NCBI RefSeq assembly: GCF_001273775.1
Contig: NZ_CP011801.1
Coordinates: 806,001-870,000, forward strand
Reading direction: 5' to 3'
Length of the DNA: 64,000 nucleotides
Origin: Nitrospira moscoviensis
Lineage (GTDB): Bacteria > Nitrospirota > Nitrospiria > Nitrospirales > Nitrospiraceae
Shown here: one piece after another, positions 18,936 to 27,437 of the stretch
Layout: every line of letters begins with the position of its first letter
Position numbering within the stretch: position 1 is the first letter of the stretch
Notes under the pieces: model-generated
What the model was told of the DNA's origin: nothing
The model's database searches: none
What the model saw: only the letters and a program-made list of their open reading frames with translations
Translations under genes and position numbers: made by a program

Positions 18936-18976
18936 GAACCTATCAATCTCTTATTCTCCGCGCGAAAGGAGGCCGC

Positions 18977-19453
18977 ATGAAAGCCAAAGAAGGCGTTATT
19001 AACCTGTTGAACAAGATCCTCACGGCGGATCTTACCGCCATCAATCAATACTTCGTGCATGCCAAGATGTGCGACAACTGGGGCTATGAGCGGCTCCACC
19101 ATAAAGTCCGCGAGCGCAGCATCGACGAGATGAAGGATGCCGATGAGCTGATCGGCCACATCCTGTACCTGGAAGGGGTGCCGAACGTCCAACGCATGAA
19201 CACAGTCCATGTCGGCGAAACGGTCCCCGAGCAATTCAAGCTCGATCTCAAGGCCGAACAAGAAATGCTCGCTCTGCTGAGCGATGGCGTCGTGCACTGC
19301 ACCAAGGTCGGGGATTTCACGACCCGGCATATGTTGGAAGATATGGCCAAGGACGTGGACGAGCACATCGATTGGATCGAGACGCAGCTCGAAACCATCA
19401 AGCAGGTCGGGCTGGAGAACTACCTGGCCGAACAGATCAAGAAAGAGAGCTGA
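18977..19453 (+). CDS. bfr: Bacterioferritin, haem-ligand subunit type
   Basis: 158 aa, aligns without gaps to Escherichia coli Bfr (M-K-x-x-x-x-V-I-N-x-L-N-K near the start, N-Q-Y-F near 23-26). Bfr forms a 24-subunit shell that stores iron and binds haem between subunit pairs. Met52, the haem ligand, is present in I-D-E-M-K. Of the di-iron ferroxidase ligands known in E. coli (E18, E51, H54, E94, E127, H130) this copy has E51, E94 and H130, but D18, D54 and V127 in the other places, so its ferroxidase centre looks impaired. A second bfr gene follows after 5 bases, with the opposite pattern. A strong promoter and AAAGGAGG precede the ATG. Confidence 0.93.
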   Translation: MKAKEGVINLLNKILTADLTAINQYFVHAKMCDNWGYERLHHKVRERSIDEMKDADELIGHILYLEGVPNVQRMNTVHVGETVPEQFKLDLKAEQEMLALLSDGVVHCTKVGDFTTRHMLEDMAKDVDEHIDWIETQLETIKQVGLENYLAEQIKKES

Positions 19454-19458
19454 CGCCG

Positions 19459-19929
19459 ATGAAAGCCAAAGAAGGGGTCGTCGAGTATCTCAATCAGGTG
19501 CTGAAGGCCGAGTTGACCGCGGTGCACCAGTACCTGCTGCATGCGGCGATGTGCAAGAACTGGGGCTATGCACGGCTGCACGAGCACTTCGAGCATCTCG
19601 CGCAGGAAGAAGTCGGCCATTCGTCGGGCTTGATCGACCACATCCTCTACTTGGAAGGGACGCCGGACGTCGATCACCTGGACGCGGTGAGCCGAGGCAG
19701 GACCGTCGCCGAGCTCTTCACCAGCGACCTCAATTTCGAACGTGACGATGTCGAGCTCTTGCGGAAAGCCATCGCGCATTGCGCGAAAGTCATGGACTTC
19801 ACCACCAGGCACAAGCTGGAGGACATGGTGAAAGATTCCGAAGAGCACGTGGATTATTTCGAGACGCAGCTCCGGACCATCGAGCAAGTCGGGCTGGACA
19901 AATACCTCTCGGAGCAGATCAAAAAGTAG
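19459..19929 (+). CDS. bfr: Bacterioferritin, ferroxidase subunit type
   Basis: 156 aa, about the same length and alignment as the preceding gene and starting with the same M-K-A-K-E-G-V. Here residue 52 is Val, so the usual haem ligand is missing. E18, E51, H54, E94 and H130 of the ferroxidase centre are all kept; position 127 is Ser with a Glu at 128 (S-E-E-H). The ATG at 19459 lies 5 bases after the stop of the first gene; the frame stays open upstream inside that gene, but homology starts here. Paired Bfr subunits that divide haem binding and iron oxidation are known in Neisseria and Magnetospirillum, and this pair fits that idea. Confidence 0.92.
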   Translation: MKAKEGVVEYLNQVLKAELTAVHQYLLHAAMCKNWGYARLHEHFEHLAQEEVGHSSGLIDHILYLEGTPDVDHLDAVSRGRTVAELFTSDLNFERDDVELLRKAIAHCAKVMDFTTRHKLEDMVKDSEEHVDYFETQLRTIEQVGLDKYLSEQIKK

Positions 19930-20022
19930 CGCAGGGGAGTGGCGGGCTGGCTACCTTACCTACGAGCAGCCCGCCGTTGCGCAGCGGCAAAAGGCGTCCC
20001 ATCACCGGCGACCCGTATATTG

Positions 20023-20758
20023 CTACCGCCGCGCTGTTCTCGCCTGTTCGTCCGCCAGTGAATCGGCCAATGCTTCCACGGCCGTATCCAAATTGATCCA
20101 GAGCTGGCGCTCCTTCTTCTTCCGCTCGTCCTCGGGCAACTGCTCGAGGAGCTTCCAGGTGTAGATCGCCACCTCCACGTCTTGCCATATCGGATAGCCA
20201 TCCCTCGTTTCGTACGCACGAGCTTCGACTCGAACCGGACGCAAGGCGATACCGAAGAGATATCCGCCACCGAACCAGACCGGCGCACTCGTCAAGACGT
20301 CCCAGCCGACACCGGCGGAGAGCACCACCGGGTTCCAGGCGGTCGCCAATCCAGAAGGATGTTATCGACCGTCATATCCGCCAACATGCCGGCCAGCAGC
20401 CATTGCCAGCGGACCTTTCCATAATCCTCAATGGTGGCCCGAGCAACCAGATCCGCTCCCAGTTCGCTTCCGAGCTCAACGATTGGTCGGCAGTGGGCGC
20501 TTCTCCCGGTCTCATCCCGATAAGCTCCAGAGCGGCATCGGTTCGTTCGGAAGGTACAAACTGGAAGAGATGCCGTACGGCCAGTCGACTCTCAAAGATC
20601 CATCGCGCTTCTGCTTTCGCCGGTTCCAGTGTTGCCGCCAGCTCGGCATCCTCGTCCTCCGACGAGCGCTCTTGCTCAACGGTTTTGACCGAGGAAAGCG
20701 AACGGATATCAATGCCCAGCGGAATCGGCAGGATAGCGATGCGCAGGTGCTGAGTCAT
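20023..20758 (-). pseudogene. Unrecognised gene broken by two frameshifts
   Basis: Read on the minus strand from an ATG at 20758, a plausible protein runs M-T-Q-H-L-R-I-A-I-L-P-I-P-L-G to about 20440. It must then change frame near 20430-20445 to continue as A-T-I-E-D-Y-G-K-V-R-W-Q-W-L-L-A-G-M-L-A-D-M-T. It changes frame again near 20330-20357 to finish as A-W-N-P-V-V-L-S-A-G-V-G-W-D-V-L to the stop at 20023. The three pieces join into about 245 residues rich in Trp, with a charged C-terminal helix. I do not recognise the family. Either the gene is decaying or the sequence has two errors here. The 236 bases upstream (20759-20994) show nothing else. Confidence 0.5.
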
Positions 20759-20994
20759 ACTGGTGTACTCTGCCGATGGTGCAACCGTCCATGAACAGCT
20801 CAGGGACATGACCGATGAGGCGAGACGCCACTCGAAGCGGTCATCGGCTCTTCCTCTCTTGGGATACAACAAAGCCCGTGATCGCGTCGCGCTGTCCAAC
20901 GGGGAAGCGCGGGCGAACGCAGCTGTGGGCTCCGGATGCGGGATCCGTTGGCCTCACCGAGAAAGACGTGTGATGAGAGGTGCCGCGTTGCGCG

Positions 20995-21159
20995 CTACGC
21001 GGTGGGCGGTTTGCCTTTGATGGCGCTATAGGGGATGGTGACCACCCGGCCGCACCGGCCGCATTTAATCGCAATGCCGCCGTCTTCCCATCGCGCGACG
21101 AGCTTGCCGCATTCGCAGCGGATGTCCCGCTCGGCCTCTCGCGAGGGCGTCCTAGGCAT
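20995..21159 (-). CDS. Com-like zinc-ribbon small protein
   Basis: 54 aa when started at the ATG at 21159 (in-frame starts lie further up, for example at 21219; no clear ribosome site decides). Core pattern: I-R-C-E-C-G-K-L-V-A-R, then G-G-I-A-I-K-C-G-R-C-G-R-V-V-T-I-P. This is the C-x-C-G-x-L ... I-x-C-x-R-C arrangement of the phage Mu Com family, whose founder is a small zinc protein that binds mRNA and activates translation of mom. A second protein of this type is at 46530-46709 in the same window. No phage genes surround it, so it is more likely a free-living regulator. RNA binding is inferred from the family only. Confidence 0.6.
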   Translation of the reverse strand: MPRTPSREAERDIRCECGKLVARWEDGGIAIKCGRCGRVVTIPYSAIKGKPPTA

Positions 21160-21355
21160 TGCCGCACCCGCGCCGACCGGCAGACTGTGCGGAGGACCAA
21201 TCACCGACTCCCGTCTCATCACACCGGATGAGACGCACGAGCCCCGGCGACCCTGACTGGGGAGAGAGGAATGGGAACGGGTACAGGCACCCTGGCGGGA
21301 GCCAGTCCCCTTCAGTCCGCTGCGGTAGGAAGAAGAGCATAGGCGCAAGTCCGTC

Positions 21356-21670
21356 TTACTTGAAGGTGAGGCGCTTCAGCTCAGCCACCGGCAGGTCGAC
21401 CTCGCCGAAATCGGATTGGCCCTTGAAGCTGCCGGCCAGCGCCAGTGGAAATTCGCGGCGTTTGCCGTCGGCGAGGGTGATCGTGACGGTGGGCAAGGCC
21501 ACGTGCCTGACCTCCATCTCGACGCCTTTGGCATCGACGGTGAGGGCATGGAACGGCTTGTCGGTCTTGCCCTCAGCCCATGCCGAACCGGCAGTCGGCA
21601 AGAGCACGGCCACGCAGAGAGCCGGAGGAAGCCGAAGCCGTCTGGTGCGGACTACTGCTGGTGAATGCAT
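21356..21670 (-). CDS. Secreted protein with the S-D-F-G-E-V-D-L-P-V tail
   Basis: 104 aa starting at the ATG that follows GAGGAG by seven bases; an open frame further up is unsupported. There is an N-terminal signal peptide (hydrophobic stretch about residues 14-28, ending G-S-A-W-A), so it is exported to the periplasm. The C-terminal half ends G-S-F-K-G-Q-S-D-F-G-E-V-D-L-P-V-A-E-L-K, nearly the same as the tail of the 149-aa protein at 49398-49847. Both lie beside TonB-linked operons: this one follows an RND pump, PepSY protein and siderophore receptor, the other follows exbB-exbD-tonB. I do not recognise the family; a role in the envelope part of metal uptake or efflux is an inference. Confidence 0.75.
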   Translation of the reverse strand: MHSPAVVRTRRLRLPPALCVAVLLPTAGSAWAEGKTDKPFHALTVDAKGVEMEVRHVALPTVTITLADGKRREFPLALAGSFKGQSDFGEVDLPVAELKRLTFK

Positions 21671-21850
21671 GCTGATACTCCTCAAGAAAAAGGGTAGACA
21701 AAGCCTTCGGGCACATCGATCATCCGGCGCCCTATGACTATGACGTTTGAGCGGCACGAAACCCTACCTCAAGAGGCGCTGGGGTGTGAATTCAACCGGT
21801 CCGTTGCGCGGCCGCCGGTTCAATGGAGAGAGGCCGGGAGGGGGCGCAGA

Positions 21851-24800
21851 TCAGCGGAGGTCGGCGACCGAAGACACCGCGTCAGCAGCCGGCGGCACGG
21901 CCGGTTCATACCTCACCGGCGCCTCACGGTGGACCCGGCGCGCGAGCAGCCGGTACACGGCCGGGACCAGAAAGAGGGTCAGTGCTGTCGAGAGCATCAG
22001 TCCCCCGATGACCACGACGCCGATCTGCCGCCGGCCCGCCGCCCCCGCGCCGGTGGCGAGCGCCAGCGGCAGCGCGCCGAGTAGGGTGGCGAGCGTGGTC
22101 ATCAGAATGGGACGCAGCCGCCGCGCCGCGGCTTCCACCACCGCGGTGTCGAGCGCTGCGCCGCGTGCACGGAGCTGATTGGTGAATTCGACGATGAGGA
22201 TGGCGTTCTTGCTGACCAGGCCGATCAGCATCACCAGACCAATCTGGCTGTAGATGTTCAGGGTGCCTCCGGTCGCTTTCAGCGCCACGACGGCGCCGAC
22301 CACGGCCGGCGGCACCGACAGCAAAATGATCACCGGATGCAGGAAGCTCTCAAATTGCGCGGCCAGCACGAGATAGATCACCGCCAGAGCCAGGAGAAAC
22401 GTGACGGTCAACCGGCCATGGGACTCCTTGAGTTCTTGCGTCTGGCCGGTGTAGCGAATCGTGGCACCCGGCGGGAGATGGGTCCGCACGATCCGTTCGA
22501 GCTCGTCCAGGGCCTCGCCCAATGAAAATCCGGGCGCGATGCCGGCGCTGACGGTCACCGAACGGAGCTTGCCGTAGTGATTCAGTTGTTTCGGCGAGAC
22601 CGATTCCGTCACGGTGACGAGGTTGGCCAAGGGGATGAGCGCGCCGGTTTGCGCGCCCACATACAGATTCTCGATATCGGCCGGCCGGGCGCGCCGTTCA
22701 TCGGCAATCTTGACGATCACCGGATACTCCTTGCCGTCTCGTATGAACGTCGTGACCTTGAGGCCTCCCAGAAGAGTTTCCAATGTGCGGGCGACGGTGC
22801 CGATCGGCACGCCCAGGTCCGCGGCCTTCTCGCGGTTCACGGCCACGACCAGCTCCGGTTTGTTCATGTCGAGGTCCGAATCGAAGGTGGTCAGAACCAT
22901 GGAACGTGCCGTCGCGTCTTTGATCCGCTGCGCGGCCACATCGAGCGCCTCGTAGGATGCGCCGCCGATGACCAGTTGGGCCGGCGGTTTGTCGGCGTCT
23001 TGATTGAACGGCGGCGGGCTGACCGCGAAGGCGTTCACGCCGGTGATCGCCGACAAGCGTGGTTCCAGCTCCTGGAGAATGGCCGCCTGCGTGCGAGTGC
23101 GGGTGTCCCAGTCCTTCAGCATCGTCCAACTCGCCGCGCGGTTCACTTGAGTCGGTCGTGAGCCTCTCGCCACCACGGTGTACGTGGATTCGATTTCCGC
23201 AATGGGGGCGTACAGCTGTTCCATCTGACGGGTATAGTCGTCGGTATACCGCATCGTGGCCCCTTCCGGAGCGGTGAGGTGCACGACGAACCACCCCGTG
23301 TCTTCGAACGGGGCCAGCTCAGAGGGGAGCGTCAGGATCAAGGCAAGGCCTAGCGCCATCGCGACGACGCCGGACGCAAGCACGGTCCCCTGCGCATGCA
23401 GGAAGGCCCGCAAGAGATGCCGGTAAGCCTGTACGGCGGCGGCCATGAGCCCGCCCGCCCGGCCGTGGGCCGACTCTCCCCGAGAGCGGAGCAGCCTCGC
23501 GCACATCGCGGGTGTCAGCGTCAAGGCAATGAACCCCGAGATCAGTACGGAGCCGGCCACCGCGACGGCGAGTTCGGCGAACAGGCGGCCCGTGGCGCCG
23601 GGCAGGAAGACGATCGGCAGGAAGACCGCGACCAACGCGAGCGTCGTGGCCATGACGGCGAAGCCGATCTCCCGGATGCCGGCGCGCGCGGCCTCCAGCG
23701 GCCGTTCGCCGCTCTCGATGCGCCGGTAGATGTTCTCGAGCACGACGATCGCGTCGTCCACCACCAGGCCGATGGTCAGCACGAACCCCAGCAGCGTCAG
23801 CATGTTGATGGAAAAACCCAGGGCATACATGAGCACGAACGTGCCCAAAATCGCCGCCGGAATCACCACGGCGGGAATCAGCGTGGCGCGCAGGTGTCCT
23901 AGAAAGACAAAGATGATCGCCACGACCAGCAAGAGGGAGAGCCCCATCGCGCGGAAGACTTCGCGGATGGAGTGTTCGATGGCGATCGAGCTGTCCCAGG
24001 GCGTCAGCAGCGCCATGCCGTCCGGCAAGAGCGCGCGGAGCGCGGTCGTCTCACGATTCACCGCGCGCGCGACCTCCAGCGTATTGGCCTGCGCGTGCTT
24101 GACCACCCCGAGTCCGATGGCCCGCCGGCCGTTGACCCGGACGGCCTTGCGGTCGTCCTCCGCGCCCAGCTCTGCGCGCCCGATTTCCTCAAGGCGCACG
24201 GGGTAGCCGTCGCGGTAGGCGACGATCAGCCGGTTGAATTGCTCGGCCGTGCGGAGAGTCCCCTCCGTGCGCACGCTGAACTCCCGGCGGTCGCTCTCGA
24301 CGCGGCCGGACGGGAGGGTGACGTTTTGTCCCGTCAACGCCAGTTCGACGTCCTCCACGGCCAAGCGCCGAGCCGCCAGGCGGTCGGGGTCCAGCCACAG
24401 GCGCATGGCATAGCGGCGCTCGCCGTCCAGATACACGCTGGAGACGCCGGGCAGCGCCGCCAGCCGGTCCTTGATGTGGCGATCGGCGAAGTCGGTGATC
24501 TCCAGCTCGCTGTGGCGGTCGCTCAGGAGCGCCAGGAACAGGATCTCGTTGGCGTCGCCGTCCTCTTTCGCGATGAGGGGATCTTCGATGCCCTTCGGCA
24601 GCAGCCGGCGGACGCGGGCGACGCGGTCCCGCGCGTCGTTGGCGGCGGCGTCGATATTCCGCGACAGGTGGAACTCCAAGGTGATCGACGAGACTTCTTC
24701 ACGGCTGGAAGACCGGATGGTCTTGAGCCCTTCGATCCCGCTGAGGGAGTCCTCCAGGATCGTGGTGACTTCGGTTTCCATGATGCCGGCGTCCGCGCCG

Positions 24801-24955
24801 GGATAGACCGTGCGGACCGCCACGATGGGCGGCTCGATGGCCGGATACTCGCGCACGGGCAGTTCCATGAACGCCAGCGCGCCGAACAGCGCGAGCAGCA
24901 GCGTCATCACCGTCGCGAGCACCGGCCGGCGGATGGAGAGGTCGGAGAGAGTCAT
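21851..24955 (-). CDS. RND efflux transporter, inner-membrane pump
   Basis: 1034 aa, the normal length of HAE1-type pumps (AcrB/MexB/MdtB relatives). The first helix follows L-S-I-R-R-P-V-L-A-T-V-M. Proton-relay aspartates are seen in G-L-V-V-D-D-A-I-V-V-L-E-N, and the second-half helix has L-I-G-L-V-S-K-N-A-I-L-I-V-E-F. Two large periplasmic loops sit where expected. It uses the proton gradient to push substrates out through a periplasmic adaptor and an outer-membrane channel. Its start overlaps the stop of the adaptor gene by 4 bases. No TolC-type channel gene is nearby. Linkage to a PepSY protein and siderophore receptor hints at siderophore or metal traffic, but the substrate is unknown. 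Confidence 0.95.
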   Translation of the reverse strand: MTLSDLSIRRPVLATVMTLLLALFGALAFMELPVREYPAIEPPIVAVRTVYPGADAGIMETEVTTILEDSLSGIEGLKTIRSSSREEVSSITLEFHLSRNIDAAANDARDRVARVRRLLPKGIEDPLIAKEDGDANEILFLALLSDRHSELEITDFADRHIKDRLAALPGVSSVYLDGERRYAMRLWLDPDRLAARRLAVEDVELALTGQNVTLPSGRVESDRREFSVRTEGTLRTAEQFNRLIVAYRDGYPVRLEEIGRAELGAEDDRKAVRVNGRRAIGLGVVKHAQANTLEVARAVNRETTALRALLPDGMALLTPWDSSIAIEHSIREVFRAMGLSLLLVVAIIFVFLGHLRATLIPAVVIPAAILGTFVLMYALGFSINMLTLLGFVLTIGLVVDDAIVVLENIYRRIESGERPLEAARAGIREIGFAVMATTLALVAVFLPIVFLPGATGRLFAELAVAVAGSVLISGFIALTLTPAMCARLLRSRGESAHGRAGGLMAAAVQAYRHLLRAFLHAQGTVLASGVVAMALGLALILTLPSELAPFEDTGWFVVHLTAPEGATMRYTDDYTRQMEQLYAPIAEIESTYTVVARGSRPTQVNRAASWTMLKDWDTRTRTQAAILQELEPRLSAITGVNAFAVSPPPFNQDADKPPAQLVIGGASYEALDVAAQRIKDATARSMVLTTFDSDLDMNKPELVVAVNREKAADLGVPIGTVARTLETLLGGLKVTTFIRDGKEYPVIVKIADERRARPADIENLYVGAQTGALIPLANLVTVTESVSPKQLNHYGKLRSVTVSAGIAPGFSLGEALDELERIVRTHLPPGATIRYTGQTQELKESHGRLTVTFLLALAVIYLVLAAQFESFLHPVIILLSVPPAVVGAVVALKATGGTLNIYSQIGLVMLIGLVSKNAILIVEFTNQLRARGAALDTAVVEAAARRLRPILMTTLATLLGALPLALATGAGAAGRRQIGVVVIGGLMLSTALTLFLVPAVYRLLARRVHREAPVRYEPAVPPAADAVSSVADLR

Positions 24956-26025
24956 GGGGCGGCCACCCGCATGCCGTCTTTCAGTTTCTGGTGGCCGGCG
25001 CGGACGACGGTGTCTCCCGGGTGGAGGCCCGAGAGGACCTGCACCCGGCCCCGCTCGCGCCGGCCGAGCGCAACCTCCGTTAAGCGCGCCGTCTCGTTCA
25101 CCACTCGATGGACGAAGGTTTGTCCCCGCTGGTACACGACGGCTTCCTCGGGAATCAGGAGGGCGTCGGTCCGGCCTGTGAGCAGCAGCGTCGCGGTCGC
25201 GAACAGGCCGGGACGCAGGTGTCCGTCTCCATTCGGCAGGCGCGCACGGACGTGCACGGCTCGATTGGTCGCGTCCACCCGTGGGTCGACAGCGTAGACT
25301 TCTCCCGTGAATGTCCTGTCCGGATAGGCGTCGGTCGAGAGGATCACCTGTTGGCCGATCGCCACACGGCTCAGATAGGCTTCCGGCACTTTGAAATCGA
25401 TCTTCACCGCGGCGAGATCTTCCAAATTGACGAGGTCCTGTCCCGGCTGGACGTAGTCGCCCGGCGAGACGCGGCGCAAGCCGACCGTCCCGCCGAACGG
25501 GGCGCGGAGCTTCGTCTTCTTCAGCCTGGTCTGGTACAGCGCGCGGTTCGCTTCGGCCGCCTGCAACAGCCCCTTGGCTTCATCCAGTTGCTGAGCGGGA
25601 ACGATCGTGGTCTGGTTGGCCCGCAGGCGGATGAGCCGCTCGTAGGTCAGGTGCGCGATCCGCTCTTGCGCGGCCGCCTGTGCCGCGGCGGCTTGAAATT
25701 CCGAATCGTCCAGCTCGAGGAGGACCGCGCCCGCCTCGACGGACTGCCCCTCTTGGAAGTGAATGCGGGTGACGAGGCCGGCCAGCTCCGGGCGGATCAG
25801 GACCGACTCATTGGCTTCGAGGCTGCCCACCGCGCTCACCGTCTCCGCCATCGGCTCGACCTGCACGGCGGCCGTTTCCACCGGGGTCGCCGGCTCCACC
25901 TGGGCGGCGGAGGGAGGTTCGCCGATCGCGCGCTCACTGCGCAGGGTGACGGCGACCGTCGCAAGCGCGACGAGCGCCAGCACGAGCGCTAGAGGTCCGA
26001 TCCATCGACGCGCCGGCCATGACAT
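24952..26025 (-). CDS. RND efflux periplasmic adaptor (membrane fusion protein)
   Basis: 357 aa. The start is the ATG at 26025, which has AAGGA a few bases upstream and begins just before a hydrophobic anchor (about residues 9-28); the frame is open further up inside the PepSY gene as a shadow. Seen in order: a lipoyl-like half (E-L-A-G-L-V-T-R-I-H-F-Q-E-G-Q-S-V-E-A-G), a coiled-coil hairpin (about 100-160), the second lipoyl half (L-R-A-P-F-G-G-T-V-G-L-R), and a beta-barrel with D-P-R-V-D-A-T-N-R-A-V-H-V-R-A. The C-terminus has V-L-S-G-L-H-P-G-D-T-V-V. It links the pump downstream to an outer-membrane channel. Confidence 0.93.
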   Translation of the reverse strand: MSWPARRWIGPLALVLALVALATVAVTLRSERAIGEPPSAAQVEPATPVETAAVQVEPMAETVSAVGSLEANESVLIRPELAGLVTRIHFQEGQSVEAGAVLLELDDSEFQAAAAQAAAQERIAHLTYERLIRLRANQTTIVPAQQLDEAKGLLQAAEANRALYQTRLKKTKLRAPFGGTVGLRRVSPGDYVQPGQDLVNLEDLAAVKIDFKVPEAYLSRVAIGQQVILSTDAYPDRTFTGEVYAVDPRVDATNRAVHVRARLPNGDGHLRPGLFATATLLLTGRTDALLIPEEAVVYQRGQTFVHRVVNETARLTEVALGRRERGRVQVLSGLHPGDTVVRAGHQKLKDGMRVAAP

Positions 26026-26042
26026 GCGAATCCTTGGGGCAA

Positions 26043-27272
26043 TCACGCCGCTGCGCGCGCCTGTTGCCGCCGGTGCGCGGCGCGCTTCAGCCACCACATA
26101 CGCAGCGCCGTGACATAGAGGATGAGCGGGACAAACCCGCTGACGAACACGATCCACCGTCCCGCCAGCCCGAGGGCTTCGCCGTTGTGCAGCGGAAAGA
26201 GCCAGGAGAGGAACGTTTCGCCGGCCGTAAAGGTCCGCCAATCGTGCGTGAGCAGCGGCGCGCCGCTGTATTGGTCCAGCCAGATCCTGCTCTGGCCGCC
26301 CGACTCCCGGACCTCGTCCGGCTGGCGCACAGTGATGCGATAGACGCCCGTGTCGTCGTGGGGCACGCTGATGGATGTGAGGGCGCCTTCGGGAAACACC
26401 ATCCGCGCACGGTCGACGGCTTCCTCGACAGTCAGCGGTCTGCGGCCCGGAGAGGGAGTGGACCGCACCTCACGCTCCTTGGGGAACTCCCGGACAGGCG
26501 AGATCAACCGGACGATCGGCACGACGTACTGGGAAAACTCCAGATAGACGCCCGTGAACGCGAGCACGAAGAGGATCAGCGCGCTATAGAAGCCGCTGAG
26601 CTTGTGCCAGTCGTAGTGGCGCCGAACGGCGCTGGCGCCGGCGCTGAACGTAAATGCTTGGCGGATTCTGCCCGGGCGGGGCCACCAGAGATAGACGCCG
26701 CTTCCGACCGAGACCAAGAGAAACAGCGCGATGAAGCCCACGATCGTCTGGCCGAGTTTCTCCATCAGCAGCGATTCATGCAGCTCGTAGATGAACGACA
26801 TCAGATAGCCGCCCCATTCGCGGTCCTTGGCCAGCACGGCGCCCGTGTAGGGATCGATCGTGACCTGGAACCACCGGAATTCGTCGGCTGTATCGGTCGG
26901 CACCTTGTGCCAGGCGAGATATGTGCCGCGGTCGTGCTGTGGGACATGGAGACTGTCCAAATAGCCTCCGGGTGGGCCGGCCGCTTGTGCGGCCGCCGCG
27001 ATCTCGTTCAACGAGCGATAGGGGCCCGAGCCGCTGGTGGTCGCCAGCTCCGGATTGAGCCATTCGTCGATGGCCTTATAGAACACGAGCAGACTGCCGG
27101 TGAGGCTGATCAAGACGAAGAAGGCGCCGCCGAAGAGCCCAAGGTAGAGGTGCGTGCGCAGCCAAAACCGGCGCAACGGATGCCGCACAAGCGTGGATGC
27201 GGGAAATGATGAGACCGGGGGCTCCACCGAGGGAGCCAGCGGACCTTCAACAACGACGGGAGAACCGGCCAT
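26043..27272 (-). CDS. PepSY-domain inner-membrane protein, candidate ferric-siderophore reductase
   Basis: 409 aa from the ATG at 27272, which follows GGAGGAGGG by eight bases. The first helix region R-T-H-L-Y-L-G-L-F-G-G-A-F-F-V-L-I-S-L-T-G is the hallmark of PepSY-associated transmembrane proteins (PiuB/FsrB/FoxB type). Four to five helices flank two periplasmic PepSY parts, with histidines such as H-K-L-S-G-F-Y and L-F-P-L-H-N-G-E-A that could hold haem. Members beside siderophore receptors have been tied to reduction and release of iron from ferric siderophores. The gene lies 165 bases after the receptor at 27438-29915 and 17 bases before the adaptor gene, so receptor, reductase and pump may form one transcript. 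Confidence 0.88.
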   Translation of the reverse strand: MAGSPVVVEGPLAPSVEPPVSSFPASTLVRHPLRRFWLRTHLYLGLFGGAFFVLISLTGSLLVFYKAIDEWLNPELATTSGSGPYRSLNEIAAAAQAAGPPGGYLDSLHVPQHDRGTYLAWHKVPTDTADEFRWFQVTIDPYTGAVLAKDREWGGYLMSFIYELHESLLMEKLGQTIVGFIALFLLVSVGSGVYLWWPRPGRIRQAFTFSAGASAVRRHYDWHKLSGFYSALILFVLAFTGVYLEFSQYVVPIVRLISPVREFPKEREVRSTPSPGRRPLTVEEAVDRARMVFPEGALTSISVPHDDTGVYRITVRQPDEVRESGGQSRIWLDQYSGAPLLTHDWRTFTAGETFLSWLFPLHNGEALGLAGRWIVFVSGFVPLILYVTALRMWWLKRAAHRRQQARAAA

Positions 27273-27437
27273 GATCTCGTCCCTCCTCCATTCCGAGAAT
27301 GGGCTCCGGGATTCGAGACCCTCCGGCCGCTTCGAGCAGGCTGATGGAGGTAGATCGTAGACCAAGCTGAGAGCGGTTTTCAATATCAACGTACCGGGCC
27401 GGCTGCTTCAACGTTGCCACGGTGCCTGCCGTGCAGC

